Under the pieces are notes generated by a model. That model saw nothing but the letters and a program-made list of their open reading frames with translations. It did not search any database and was not told where the DNA came from. A DNA stretch of 64,000 nt from Bacteroidota bacterium (GTDB taxonomy: Bacteria > Bacteroidota > Bacteroidia > AKYH767-A > 2013-40CM-41-45). This document shows, one piece after another, positions 35,148 to 44,738 of this stretch. Numbering within the stretch: position 1 is the first letter of the stretch; each line of letters opens with the position of its first letter. Position numbers and translations under genes: made by a program. Location of the stretch: positions 74,443 through 138,442 of the forward strand of contig QQVM01000017.1 in the NCBI GenBank assembly GCA_003389385.1, written 5' to 3'.

Positions 35148-36083
35148 ATGAAATTCGAAAAAGCAATAAGTCTTGCTGATTTGGCCAAGCTGACCGGAAC
35201 CCGGGTAATTGGTGACGGAAGTATGCAGGTGCATGGCATCAATGAGATCCATAAGGTGGAGCCCGGAGACATCACATTCGTTGATCATCCGAAGTACTAC
35301 GGAAAGGCACTGCAATCTGATGCCACTTTTGTCATAATAAATCAAGAAGTTGAAGCTCCTCAGGGAAAAGCATTGATTTATTCCGAGTTCCCTTTTGATA
35401 CATACAATCTGATTGTTAAGCATCACAGGTCATTTCAGCCATCAGCTCAGGCAGTCAGCAATCAGGCAAAAATAGGCGAGGGCACAGTTATCCAGCCGGG
35501 AACATTCGTTGGGAACAATGTGGTGATAGGAAAGAATTGCATTATTCATTCCAATGTGAGCATATACGATCATACTGTTATCGGAGATAATGTGGTGATA
35601 CACGCGAATTCGGTTCTTGGGGCTGATGCTTTTTATTTCAAGAGGAAAAGTACAGGCTACGACAAGATGCTTTCGTGCGGGAGAGTAATCATTGGTGATG
35701 ATGTTGAAATTGGCGCTTGCTGCACTATTGACAAAGGAGTTTCCGGTGATACTGTTATTGGTGCGGGAACAAAGTTAGATAATCAGGTGCATGTCGGGCA
35801 TGATACAGTTATAGGCAAAAACTGCCTTTTTGCAGGCCAAGTTGGCATTGCCGGCGTAGTGACTATAGAAGATGACGTAATTTTGTGGGGACAGGTGGGT
35901 GTGCAAAAAGATCTTACCATAGGTAAAGGTGCCGTCGTTCTTGGTCAATCTGGAATTCCGAAATCTCTTGAAGGTGGAAAAACTTATTTCGGCAGTCCGA
36001 CGCAGGATGCCCGCGAAAAAATGAAAGAGCTTGCAATGATAAAACAGCTTCCTTCAATAATTGAAAAGTTAAAATCAAACTGA
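35148..36083 (+). CDS. lpxD: LpxD-like UDP-3-O-acylglucosamine N-acyltransferase
   Basis: LpxD transfers a hydroxyacyl chain from acyl-ACP to the amino group of UDP-3-O-acyl-glucosamine, the third step of lipid A synthesis. The 311-residue protein has an N-terminal uridine-binding domain (about 1-100), then left-handed beta-helix hexapeptide repeats such as VVIGKNCIIHSNVSI. The catalytic His region reads DNQVHVGHD, and a C-terminal helix (EKMKELAMIKQLPSIIEKL) closes it. The Bacteroidota often carry a second lpxD next to lpxA/lpxC elsewhere, so this may be a paralogue. It is followed 1 nt later by a phosphatase gene. Confidence 0.88.
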   Translation: MKFEKAISLADLAKLTGTRVIGDGSMQVHGINEIHKVEPGDITFVDHPKYYGKALQSDATFVIINQEVEAPQGKALIYSEFPFDTYNLIVKHHRSFQPSAQAVSNQAKIGEGTVIQPGTFVGNNVVIGKNCIIHSNVSIYDHTVIGDNVVIHANSVLGADAFYFKRKSTGYDKMLSCGRVIIGDDVEIGACCTIDKGVSGDTVIGAGTKLDNQVHVGHDTVIGKNCLFAGQVGIAGVVTIEDDVILWGQVGVQKDLTIGKGAVVLGQSGIPKSLEGGKTYFGSPTQDAREKMKELAMIKQLPSIIEKLKSN

Positions 36084-36084
36084 G

Positions 36085-37338
36085 TTGAATCCGCAGAAAG
36101 AAATCCCGAAAATTGAAGTGAGCAAAGAGGCACTTGCAGAAGAGCTTCATGTGAAGAAGCTTCAATTGCACTGGCTGCTTCAGATAACCAAGGCGATTAA
36201 TTACAATTTTACGACCAAGCAACTGCTAGATGTGTACGAGCATGTCCTGAACAGCCAGCTCAAGGTGGAAAAGCTGGCATTGCTTCTGCATGACAGAGCA
36301 TGGAAATGCGCATTGCTTTATGGCACGGAAAAGGACATGAATAGTTTTGACGTAGGCAAAACTATCAGTGAGCTAAACAGCCTGCATAATCTGGAGACAG
36401 AGAAACAGCTTTGGATAAAAACATTCGAATCTATTTTACCTGTACATCATAAGGACAATATCATTGCGTATGCTTTATTGGGGGGGTATGAAAACAGTGT
36501 TATTCCCAGAAAAAATGAGCTGATCGCTTTCGTTCAGACCATCACAAATCTTATTGTCGTCGCGATAGAAAACAATCATGTCGCGGATGAAAAGATCAGG
36601 CAGGCAGGTATCAGTGCGGAATTGCAACTGGCTGCTCAAATGCAATCTCAGCTTTTTCCGGAAGTATTACCTCTTACTGATGAATACGATTTCTGCGCGA
36701 CATATCTTCCACATCAGGAAGTGGGCGGGGACTATTATGATTTTGTTCAGCTGAATAAGGATGAATTTGCGTTCTGTATGGCTGATGTGAGTGGTAAAGG
36801 AATTCCGGCAGCCCTTCTCGCCTCTAATTTCCAGGCGAACCTGCATGCACATATCAACCACATCAACTCACTTTCTGATTTGATCAATCTTTTAAACCGA
36901 AAGGTTTTTGCTAGTGCCAAAGGTGAAAAATTTATTACATTCTTTCTTGGCAAGTATAATAAGCGGACCCGGGAGCTCCAGTATGTGAATGCAGCCCACA
37001 ATCCTCCTTTTCTGATTCATGACAAAGTTGTCTACATGCTGAATGAAGGAAGTACCGGTCTTGGTATGTTTGAGGAGTTGCCGTTCGTAAATGTTGGAAA
37101 GCTTTTCATTCCGCCGAACGCTCAGTTGCATTGTTATACCGACGGAGTGACAGATGCTGTGAATGACAGAGGAGAAGAATTCGGCATGGACAGGCTTCGT
37201 GACTTCCTTGCATCCAAAGTGCCTTATCAAAGCCCGAAGGAATTGCAGCAATCACTTGTAAACACATTGAACTCATTCAGAGAAACAAGTGATTTCACTG
37301 ACGATATCACCCTTTTAAGTTGTCACTTCAAAGGCTGA
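36085..37338 (+). CDS. SpoIIE/RsbU-type serine phosphatase
   Basis: The protein has a GAF-like N-terminal region (about 25-170) and a C-terminal PP2C-type SpoIIE phosphatase domain (about 185-417). The phosphatase motifs are visible: MQSQLFP, EVGGDYYDF (metal-binding Asp), MADVSGKGIPAALLAS, HNPPFL and YTDGVTDA with FTDDITLLSCHF at the end. Such proteins dephosphorylate anti-sigma-factor antagonists or other partners, and the GAF region usually senses a ligand. The start is a TTG at 36085, 1 nt after the lpxD stop; a GTG at 36118 would be the alternative. The coupling to lpxD is unusual and its meaning is unknown. Confidence 0.9.
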   Translation: MNPQKEIPKIEVSKEALAEELHVKKLQLHWLLQITKAINYNFTTKQLLDVYEHVLNSQLKVEKLALLLHDRAWKCALLYGTEKDMNSFDVGKTISELNSLHNLETEKQLWIKTFESILPVHHKDNIIAYALLGGYENSVIPRKNELIAFVQTITNLIVVAIENNHVADEKIRQAGISAELQLAAQMQSQLFPEVLPLTDEYDFCATYLPHQEVGGDYYDFVQLNKDEFAFCMADVSGKGIPAALLASNFQANLHAHINHINSLSDLINLLNRKVFASAKGEKFITFFLGKYNKRTRELQYVNAAHNPPFLIHDKVVYMLNEGSTGLGMFEELPFVNVGKLFIPPNAQLHCYTDGVTDAVNDRGEEFGMDRLRDFLASKVPYQSPKELQQSLVNTLNSFRETSDFTDDITLLSCHFKG

Positions 37339-37361
37339 ATTCAGTTTTTACTGAATCCTGA
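37339..37361. terminator. Hairpin between convergent genes
   Basis: ATTCAGT (37339-37345) and ACTGAAT (37350-37356) form a perfect 7-bp stem with a TTTT loop in the junction of the phosphatase gene and the convergent O-antigen ligase gene. A T-rich run lies a few bases further. It could serve as a short bidirectional terminator. Confidence 0.4.
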
Positions 37362-38789
37362 AAATTTTTCCGGAGACGCTTTTCGGTGATAAACATCCAG
37401 CGAAACGATGATGCTGATGAAACCCCATACGGGTACAGCAAGTTTATCGGTATCAAGAAAATTATTGAGTATTCCGTGTGCAAAATAGGTCACAAGCCCG
37501 AGTAGAATACCAAGCAGCAGATTTTTATGTGCAGGATCAATGTGCGATGAATACAGCACAGTTCCTGTATAAAATACTGCGATTACCAGGGAAAGAATGG
37601 TAATCAATCCTGGTACGCCTTGTTCTGAGAGCGGACCTATGTACTCGGAGTGTGCATTACCCATGTCTCCGGCATTCGTACTGATTATAGTTTTTTCACT
37701 GGACTTCTGGTATGGGGCGTAGTTAAACTGGTATGTTCCCGGGCCCCAGCCTTGTAACGGTCTTTCTTCGAACATCCTGAGTGCCGCACTCCAGCGGTTG
37801 ATCCGTTCGAGGTTTGAAGCGTCAGTGCTGATGTTTGAAATTGACTTTAAATGTTTACTCATGTCGGTGGCAGAATCTTGTCTGTTTTGCTCCAGCCGCA
37901 ACATAATATCAGTACGGAAATAAAGAAAAACTGCAAGCACAGACAGACCTAAAATGGCAACTTTGTAAAACCTAATCCGAAAATGAAAAATAAGATATAC
38001 CAATGCGGCAATAAAAAGACTTATCCATGCAGCTCTTGTGTATGATAGAATCATGGCAATTGACAGGATGAGGAGCGTAAAAAATGAAATCAACTTGTTA
38101 CTTAACTCTGCACTACGATCACGTGTGAAAGATATAAATACAGGTATGAACAAAGCGATGGCGGCTGCATATGCAGTATGGTCGTTGTAGAATGGCCACA
38201 TTACGGAATGGGCCGCTTTCTGAGTCCAGCCGTACATTGCATGTCTGATAATTGTGTAAGCAATCACTATCATCAGTGTCGAAGCATACAGCCATATAAA
38301 TGTCTTGATGTTTTTGATTTTCCTGAATAACTGAGTACCCATTAAATAAACGGGAAGAATCAGCCAACACTGTGACAAGAGATATTTAAAGGACACGACA
38401 GGGTAGCTGCTGGATAAAGACGTGATGAACATCCAGCCAAGGAGAACGGCAATTGCGATGCTGACAGGATGTGCGAGGATCCGCTTGTCGAAGCGCCCCT
38501 CAAACAGAAGTTTATAAACAGTCAGAAGCAAGAGTCCGAACAAAAGGGGTTCCGTAGGCACACTCACTGCAGGGCCGGTGGTTTTGTTGTTAATCACAAT
38601 CGCTAAAGGAGTTGTTAAAACAACGGTATACAGGATTAAGTCGAGCCTAAACACGAAAAGATAAAGCACAACCAGCATCAGCGGGAGCGCTGCAATGAAG
38701 TACATTTCTTTGGACAAAAAGAAAAGGCTGATACCCAGTACACTTAACGCTACCAGGTAGAACCACCTAACTTCAATTTTCTCCAGCAT
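37341..38789 (-). CDS. O-antigen ligase / Wzy-like polymerase
   Basis: From the ATG at 38789 the protein has 482 residues and about 11-12 transmembrane helices. A large periplasmic loop contains the family-typical region RPLQGWGPGTYQFNYAPYQ and NAHSEYIGPLSEQGVPGLI, in which the His and Arg residues are conserved in WaaL/Wzy proteins. It is expected either to ligate O-antigen to lipid A core or to polymerise repeat units. The start overlaps the end of the upstream Wzz-like gene, so the two are coupled. The longer frame to 38810 is less likely, as it adds a polar extension. Confidence 0.88.
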   Translation of the reverse strand: MLEKIEVRWFYLVALSVLGISLFFLSKEMYFIAALPLMLVVLYLFVFRLDLILYTVVLTTPLAIVINNKTTGPAVSVPTEPLLFGLLLLTVYKLLFEGRFDKRILAHPVSIAIAVLLGWMFITSLSSSYPVVSFKYLLSQCWLILPVYLMGTQLFRKIKNIKTFIWLYASTLMIVIAYTIIRHAMYGWTQKAAHSVMWPFYNDHTAYAAAIALFIPVFISFTRDRSAELSNKLISFFTLLILSIAMILSYTRAAWISLFIAALVYLIFHFRIRFYKVAILGLSVLAVFLYFRTDIMLRLEQNRQDSATDMSKHLKSISNISTDASNLERINRWSAALRMFEERPLQGWGPGTYQFNYAPYQKSSEKTIISTNAGDMGNAHSEYIGPLSEQGVPGLITILSLVIAVFYTGTVLYSSHIDPAHKNLLLGILLGLVTYFAHGILNNFLDTDKLAVPVWGFISIIVSLDVYHRKASPEKFSGFSKN

Positions 38790-38802
38790 GTTTGGGCTTC
38801 GC

Positions 38803-39756
38803 TCAGGCAAATTGATTCTTCGATTTGAATATCAGGATTGTCAGAAAAGAGACGAAAAGGGCTGAACCGACAGAGATAACTACAATCAGCCATCTGACAG
38901 GATAAGATTTTTTATCTGCTGGCTGCGGTCTTGTTACCACATTCGCATATGTCAGGTTTTTATACACGTCGCGTTCGGCATTTTCATAGATCATCTTCAG
39001 GTCGTTATAATCTCCACGGATTCGCCAGAGATGTTCGCTAAGTGAGTTGAATTCACCGCCCTTTTCTTTGAGAGAATTCATGAGCGATTGTGATTCGCTG
39101 ATTGCTCTTCCGTTTCCGGAAGAAAGGGCTCTTAAGTATCCTCTGGTTGCTTCCTTCGACTGACTTTTATATTCAAGAATTCCGTACCTGAGTCTGTAGT
39201 CCTTCAGGATAGTTTCCATTGAATCCATTTCTCTCTTTTTATTCATGAGCTGATTCTGGGCAATCACCATCACTTCATGTGATTTTTCAGCCTGCATCTT
39301 TCGGGTTTTGATGTCGAAGTAGCGAATGAGTGAGTCTACCATTCGAGAGGCAATAAGAGGATCTGTGTCTAACACGGTGATTTCCATCGACTCGAATTCA
39401 GTCTTCCGAATGTTCACATTTTCCTCATACATTTTGATTGCTTTAGACCTGAAATGAGGGTTATTGACTGTGTCAATTTCATAGTGATTGTACAGGTCAA
39501 ATGCATCAATGATCCAATTGCGGATGTCTGATGATTGTGCAAGTTGCAACATTTGTTCAGTTGCGCTTTCATCGCTGTATGCCATCAGGTTGCTTGGATA
39601 TACAAGTGCATAAGACTTATACTTTGGCTTAATGAAGAATGGTGATGATAGTATGGCAGATGCAACTAAAGCAATCAGACCTACAATGATCAGGTGTTTT
39701 CTCCAGCGTATCAATTCTTTTACAATTTCAATTGAATTGAAAAACGAATTCGTCAT
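38803..39756 (-). CDS. Wzz-like polysaccharide chain-length protein (copy 2)
   Basis: The 317-residue protein has the Wzz layout: an N-terminal membrane helix (about 20-40), a periplasmic part rich in coiled coil (about 150-270), and a C-terminal helix (about 285-310) after PVRWLIVVIS. The motif PKYKSYALVYPSN follows the first helix. There is no kinase domain, so it is a chain-length regulator of the Wzz/PCP type, not a Wzc. It shares layout and several motifs with the next gene upstream and was probably formed by duplication. It lies 12 nt from that gene. Confidence 0.88.
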   Translation of the reverse strand: MTNSFFNSIEIVKELIRWRKHLIIVGLIALVASAILSSPFFIKPKYKSYALVYPSNLMAYSDESATEQMLQLAQSSDIRNWIIDAFDLYNHYEIDTVNNPHFRSKAIKMYEENVNIRKTEFESMEITVLDTDPLIASRMVDSLIRYFDIKTRKMQAEKSHEVMVIAQNQLMNKKREMDSMETILKDYRLRYGILEYKSQSKEATRGYLRALSSGNGRAISESQSLMNSLKEKGGEFNSLSEHLWRIRGDYNDLKMIYENAERDVYKNLTYANVVTRPQPADKKSYPVRWLIVVISVGSALFVSFLTILIFKSKNQFA

Positions 39757-39768
39757 AATTTAAGGTAA

Positions 39769-40884
39769 TTATATTTTGTACTGAATATCCTTGTATTGTT
39801 CGTTCAATAGAATCAGTGCTATGGATATCATCATGGCCCCGGAAACAGTGATGAGAATTATCAGCCATCTGACCGGATACGATTTTTCTTCAGCAGGGTA
39901 GGCCTGATTCACAGTGAATTTTGATGAAAGATTTTGATTTGCGTCAATCTTGAGTTTTCCCAACTGTTCCTGCATACGTGACAGTTCCTCTCTTTCCAGG
40001 CTGAGTTCTTCATTGAGACTTACGCTGGCTCCACCCAGATCCGCAAGCAGATTCAGTTTAACCTGCAGATTTTCCACTCTTGATTTTGCGCCTTGAATTC
40101 TAGCTTTGGTATTGATCACAGACGAGTCCTCAGGAGATTTGTATTGCTCAAGAACACTTAGTGCAGCCCTTTCATTGCTGAAATCGCTGAATGCTTTTGC
40201 ATATTCTTCATTCCAAATGAGGCTTTGATTTTTATAATCAATAACACCCTTTGCTCTGATGTTTTTAAGGGAATCCTCCTTTAGCCGAACCGACTCTTTT
40301 TTCTCATCAATCGCCCTCACCAGGAGAGAAAGCGCAGCCTGAGCTCTTTCATTCTGCATTGAGTTTTTCAGCGTATCAGCCAGAGCTGCAATCTCATTCG
40401 CAATTGCCGCTGCAAGCTTTGGATCTTTGTCAAGCACATCTATTCGCACTGACAGAAATTCTGTTCGGGAGAAACTGATATTGGCTCTGAATTCCTTTTT
40501 CAGTTTCGTAAGTGGATATTTCTCTTCAGGTCCGATTCCATAATGTTCCAATAGACCGAATCTTTTGATGATGGTTTCCCTGATAAGATCTGAGTGAAGT
40601 ATCTGGAGCATTTGCTCCGACTCTTCTTCTGCTCCGAACGCGAGAAGGTCTTGCTTTCCTGATGTGTGCTGGTCAAGCAGTGATTTACTGATTGAATTTG
40701 TATGTGCAGGAAAGAAAATTACCGACGAGCGGTACTTGGGAGTAATAAAAGCAGGGCCTGAAAAAATTACCGAGCCGATCAGAGACATGAAGAAAACAAT
40801 CAATAAAGGTTTTCTCCAGCGGATCAGCAGGATTAACAAACTGGTGGACTCCAGGTAGGTGCTTTCCCTGGCTTTTTGAAACAT
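39769..40884 (-). CDS. Wzz-like polysaccharide chain-length protein (copy 1)
   Basis: The 371-residue protein matches its downstream neighbour: N-terminal helix (about 22-42), the motif PKYRSSVIFFPAHTNS, a long coiled-coil region (about 165-310), and a C-terminal helix after SYPVRWLIILI. Shared parts between the two copies include EEQML or EQMLQ and SYPVRWLI. It is 54 residues longer, mainly in the coiled coil and a loop with SGKQDLLAFGAE. The pair sits between flippase and ligase genes and probably sets chain length of the exported polysaccharide. I could not tell if the two form a mixed complex. Confidence 0.88.
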   Translation of the reverse strand: MFQKARESTYLESTSLLILLIRWRKPLLIVFFMSLIGSVIFSGPAFITPKYRSSVIFFPAHTNSISKSLLDQHTSGKQDLLAFGAEEESEQMLQILHSDLIRETIIKRFGLLEHYGIGPEEKYPLTKLKKEFRANISFSRTEFLSVRIDVLDKDPKLAAAIANEIAALADTLKNSMQNERAQAALSLLVRAIDEKKESVRLKEDSLKNIRAKGVIDYKNQSLIWNEEYAKAFSDFSNERAALSVLEQYKSPEDSSVINTKARIQGAKSRVENLQVKLNLLADLGGASVSLNEELSLEREELSRMQEQLGKLKIDANQNLSSKFTVNQAYPAEEKSYPVRWLIILITVSGAMMISIALILLNEQYKDIQYKI

Positions 40885-41025
40885 GCTTTTTGGAAAATTA
40901 TCTGAAAGGGCTTCAAAGTTAGAAAAGGAATTGGAATCTTAAAATTTATTTACAGTCAAATTGACCGGTAGCTTCTGAATGCCAAATGTTTACGACAAAT
41001 GTGATGTTGGGTCGTCATCATTTTT

Positions 41026-42480
41026 TCATATCGTATCATAACGGACAATTCTGTACAAATTCTTGATGCTGATAAGTTGAAGTGCAAAGGCAAGTCCAAG
41101 GCAGGAAAGTCCGGCCAGTATCAGGCGGTAAATCCAAAAGACTTCGGTTTTTGAAATAAATATGTTGAGTACGATGCACAGCAGGATGAAGAGCGCTGTT
41201 CGAATGATAAATGAATAATTCATTTTAAACCTGAACACAAGTTGGACCATTAATATTTGTGTCATAGCAGTAAATAACTGCGTACTGATACTTGATATCG
41301 CGGAGCCTGTGGCAGCCAGCTTAGGTATCAGAACCAAGTTCATAATGACATTAATTAACATTCCTGTTGTAGCCATGAGATTCAGCTGTTTCAGGTTCCC
41401 GTTGGCAGTGAGTAGTGTTCCAAAAATGTATGTAGCAGACCATGGAACAAAACATAGCATCAGAATCCTGAATACATTGGCGGATTCTTCAATGTGGTCT
41501 CCGCTATACATCAGGTCCATTATCTCATAAGAGTAAAAGACCATGCTAACCGAGATGATAATTGCCGGTATTACCAGAAGTGAAAAGGAAAGTCTTACTA
41601 AATCTTCTACATTTTCTTTAAGTTTTAGCATACGCGCAAAAATCGGCAGCAATAAGCCGGCGAATAAAAACGCGATCATGTTGGCTGCATCGAGCAACCT
41701 GTAAGCTGAAGCATAAATTCCTGCTTCATGTGCGCCTGTACGGAAGGGTAGGATTCTTTCAAGCATTACACTGTCAATGCGGTTGTAAAACGACATAAGC
41801 AGTACCAACACTGCATAAGGATAGCTTTTTTTCAGAATCATCATGAAAAAAGGCCACCTCCAAGTAAACCTTCTCACTTTGGCTTTGTCAATCACGATCA
41901 TCAGGGTGATTATTGTCGTAAGTACATATGCAGCAGTCTGTGCATAAACAAACCATTTAATCTGAAAAGTGCCTTTCTCCGCATGAGTGACGAGTAGAAA
42001 TCCACACAGAACAATCATGATTAAGCGGTCGAGTACTGATATAATGCTGTCTGTTTTAAAAAGATGAAGCCCGGCAAGATTTGATCGCAGGTACATAATG
42101 AATGATAGCAGAATCTGATTGAAGATAACCGCTACAAGCATCTTCATCATATCCGGAGTGTATTCAATAACCAGTCCGCCTACCAGAGTAATGACAGTGA
42201 ATATTCCGGCGAGAAGTATCCTGAGCATCACGATGCTGGAGAAATGTTTTCCAAGCAAGTGATTGTTTTGGGCAATGTTTTTATTGTTAAAGTTGGTGAT
42301 CCCCAGATCAAGAACAATGTTCAGGAGAAAGGAAAAGTTGAAGATCGCATAATAAAATCCGTACTGTTCTGTGCCGACAACATTCTGTACCGCTCTGTCT
42401 ATCCCCAAAATCCAGAAAGGCTTTACCAGCAGGTTCAGAAGAAGTACAAGAGCAAGATTGGTTACAAACTTTCTTTGCAT
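41026..42480 (-). CDS. Wzx-type polysaccharide flippase
   Basis: From the ATG at 42480 the protein has 484 residues and about 12-14 transmembrane helices, typical of the MATE-like oligosaccharide flippase family. The N-terminal part includes NLALVLLLNLLVKPFWILGI and the middle includes the motif GIYASAYRLLDAANMI. Such proteins move undecaprenyl-linked sugar repeats across the inner membrane. An ORF to 42543 exists, but an exact -7 element at 42499-42506 would place transcription start after it, so I chose the shorter form. It is followed by the wzz pair. Confidence 0.9.
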   Translation of the reverse strand: MQRKFVTNLALVLLLNLLVKPFWILGIDRAVQNVVGTEQYGFYYAIFNFSFLLNIVLDLGITNFNNKNIAQNNHLLGKHFSSIVMLRILLAGIFTVITLVGGLVIEYTPDMMKMLVAVIFNQILLSFIMYLRSNLAGLHLFKTDSIISVLDRLIMIVLCGFLLVTHAEKGTFQIKWFVYAQTAAYVLTTIITLMIVIDKAKVRRFTWRWPFFMMILKKSYPYAVLVLLMSFYNRIDSVMLERILPFRTGAHEAGIYASAYRLLDAANMIAFLFAGLLLPIFARMLKLKENVEDLVRLSFSLLVIPAIIISVSMVFYSYEIMDLMYSGDHIEESANVFRILMLCFVPWSATYIFGTLLTANGNLKQLNLMATTGMLINVIMNLVLIPKLAATGSAISSISTQLFTAMTQILMVQLVFRFKMNYSFIIRTALFILLCIVLNIFISKTEVFWIYRLILAGLSCLGLAFALQLISIKNLYRIVRYDTI

Positions 42481-42498
42481 AAAGTTTCGGGTGCTGCG

Positions 42499-42506
42499 CA
42501 AATGTA
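42499..42506 (-). promoter_or_regulatory. -7 promoter element (TACATTTG) for the flippase gene
   Basis: The minus strand reads TACATTTG, an exact TAnnTTTG match, giving a predicted leader of about 13 nt before the ATG at 42480. No -33 element is seen at the expected spacing. Confidence 0.45.
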
Positions 42507-42615
42507 TATAAATTGATGTGCATCCTTTCGGGATTGCCAGCAATCATATAAAATTGATGAAATGTCATTCAGACCACTATGCCCTCCTGAGGCACTTGCC
42601 TGGAGGCTGACTCAA

Positions 42616-44640
42616 CTATTGATTCTGTCTTTTACTGTAACGGCAAATACCCTCATCCAGGAATTTCACGTATTCATTCACATCTGGAGTGTAGCCTCTG
42701 GGTTCGGCCAGAAGTTTGCCTTTATTGTCCAACAAAACATAGTAGGGCTGTGAATTTGTCTGGTATGCGGTTGCCTGAAAATCGCTCCATTTATTTCCTG
42801 TAGTCCTGATTCGCTTTCCTGTTACCGGTGAAGTGAATTGTTTGTCTTCCGGAAGCTTCGTCTTGTCATCTACATACAGTGAAATCAGTACGTATTGTTC
42901 AGACAGCCTTTTCAGCACTTTGGGATCGCTCCATACATAATCTTCCATCTTGCGACAGTTCACACAGCTCCACCCTGTGAAATCTATCATAACTGGTTTT
43001 CCCTGAGCTTTAGCATATCTCATTCCTTCCTCGTAATCGTGAAAACAAGTCAGGTCATGCGGACATTCACTTTCATGGCCTGTTTTCCACTCTTTATAAA
43101 ACTCCGGTGGCGGAAATCCGCTGATCAGTTTCAGTGGCGCTCCCCAAACTCCCGGAAGCAAGTAAAGAGAAAAGGTGAGTGACAGCAATGCGAATACCAT
43201 GCGTGTAACAGATATTCCTTCAGTTTCACTGTCGTGCGAAAGTCTGATTTTCCCTAGCAGGTAAGCACCCATCACTCCGAAAATGACTACCCAAATGGCC
43301 ACAAACAATTCACGCTTGAGAAATCCCCAGTGATAAGCCAGGTCAACATTTGAAAGGAATTTGAAGGCCAGGGCCAATTCGAGGAATCCAAGGCAGACCT
43401 TCACAGTGTTCAGCCATCCGCCTGATTTGGGTAATGAGTTTAGCCAGTTTGGAAAGAGGGCGAAGAGAGCAAATGGCACAGCGAGTGCAAATGAGAATCC
43501 CGTCATGCCAGCAATCGGACCAAGATAGCTTCTTCCCTGTGCTGCTTCCACAAGCAGTGTCCCGATAATAGGGCCAGTGCATGAAAATGATACAAGCGAC
43601 AGGGTAAAGGCCATGAAGAAAATTCCGATAAGTCCTCCGCGGTCACTTGCCGCATCAGCTTTGTTAATCAGCCATGCAGGCAGTGTGATTTCAAAAGCGC
43701 CGAAGAATGAAATAGCGAATATGATGAAGATGATGAAAAATGCCATGTTGAAGAAAGCGTTGCTGGCAAGTTCATTCAGGGCATCACTTCCAAAGGATAC
43801 TGTTACCAGTAAACCAAGAGATACATAGATCAGGATGATTGATGCTGCATAAAGCAGAGCATTCTGAATTCCTTTTTTCCTTCCTCCGCTGCGTTTGGTG
43901 AAGAAGCTTACTGTTAGCGGAATCATTGGGAACACACAAGGTGTAAGCAATGCAAGCAATCCTCCAATCATTCCTGCGATAAAAATTCCCCATAATCCCT
44001 GTACAGGAGATCTTCCGCTTGTTCCTCCCTCACCGCAGCCTTCTTCAAGTTGAGTATGAGGATTTGCTATGCTGAAATCGGCTTTTGATTCGTCGGGTTT
44101 GAGTTCGTATTGCAAATCGGGCCCCTGCATTTCAGGTTGAATGAGAACTGCGACACTGCTGTCTATGATTTTGCCGCTGCCTATCTGTTCGCCCCCGCCT
44201 TTAACCTGAAAAGTAAAATCCTCTTCCTGAAAAATGCAGGCTTCCTTGCAAACCTGATATTCTATTGTTCCGCTTATTTTACATTGAGGACCCTTTAATT
44301 TTATTTTTTGTGTGAATACAACTTCTTTCTCGAAAATAAGCACCTTAACTCCGAAGATGGAATCGAAATCTTCATGCGCCTTAGGTTCCAGAACTTTTCC
44401 GATCCGTTCATAACATGAAGCAGGATCGAAACGGAAAACCATTGGAAGTGGTCCGCCGTCAGGCGTAAACTGGGAGTAAATATGCCAGCCTTCATCCATC
44501 TTCACTTTGAAGATGAGGTTGACTTCTCCATCTTGTTTTTGCTCAGTGCTGAAGGTCCATTTGGCCGGATTCAGGATCTGAGAAAAAGCAAACTGGCTCA
44601 GTAGAAATAATATCCCTGCCAGGATGAATTTTTTCATCAT
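42616..44640 (-). CDS. dsbD: DsbD-type thiol:disulfide interchange protein
   Basis: DsbD carries electrons from cytoplasmic thioredoxin across the inner membrane to periplasmic proteins, including cytochrome c assembly factors. From the ATG at 44640 it has 674 residues: a signal peptide, an N-terminal DsbD-alpha-like domain (about 20-160), a membrane domain of about eight helices (about 215-485) with TPCVFPMIPLTVSFF and SFSCTGPIIG, each supplying one Cys of the membrane pair, and a C-terminal thioredoxin domain with the CxxC WSCVNCRKM. All six expected cysteines seem present. It may help mature the cytochrome c of the nos cluster. The start could be one codon further in. Confidence 0.92.
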   Translation of the reverse strand: MMKKFILAGILFLLSQFAFSQILNPAKWTFSTEQKQDGEVNLIFKVKMDEGWHIYSQFTPDGGPLPMVFRFDPASCYERIGKVLEPKAHEDFDSIFGVKVLIFEKEVVFTQKIKLKGPQCKISGTIEYQVCKEACIFQEEDFTFQVKGGGEQIGSGKIIDSSVAVLIQPEMQGPDLQYELKPDESKADFSIANPHTQLEEGCGEGGTSGRSPVQGLWGIFIAGMIGGLLALLTPCVFPMIPLTVSFFTKRSGGRKKGIQNALLYAASIILIYVSLGLLVTVSFGSDALNELASNAFFNMAFFIIFIIFAISFFGAFEITLPAWLINKADAASDRGGLIGIFFMAFTLSLVSFSCTGPIIGTLLVEAAQGRSYLGPIAGMTGFSFALAVPFALFALFPNWLNSLPKSGGWLNTVKVCLGFLELALAFKFLSNVDLAYHWGFLKRELFVAIWVVIFGVMGAYLLGKIRLSHDSETEGISVTRMVFALLSLTFSLYLLPGVWGAPLKLISGFPPPEFYKEWKTGHESECPHDLTCFHDYEEGMRYAKAQGKPVMIDFTGWSCVNCRKMEDYVWSDPKVLKRLSEQYVLISLYVDDKTKLPEDKQFTSPVTGKRIRTTGNKWSDFQATAYQTNSQPYYVLLDNKGKLLAEPRGYTPDVNEYVKFLDEGICRYSKRQNQ

Positions 44641-44738
44641 AAATGGATTCATATAAATTACCGTGAAACTATATTGGAAACGAATTTTTTTATCAAATGT
44701 TTATTTCTGGAATCGACGAAAATATGAAAAAATCGCAC

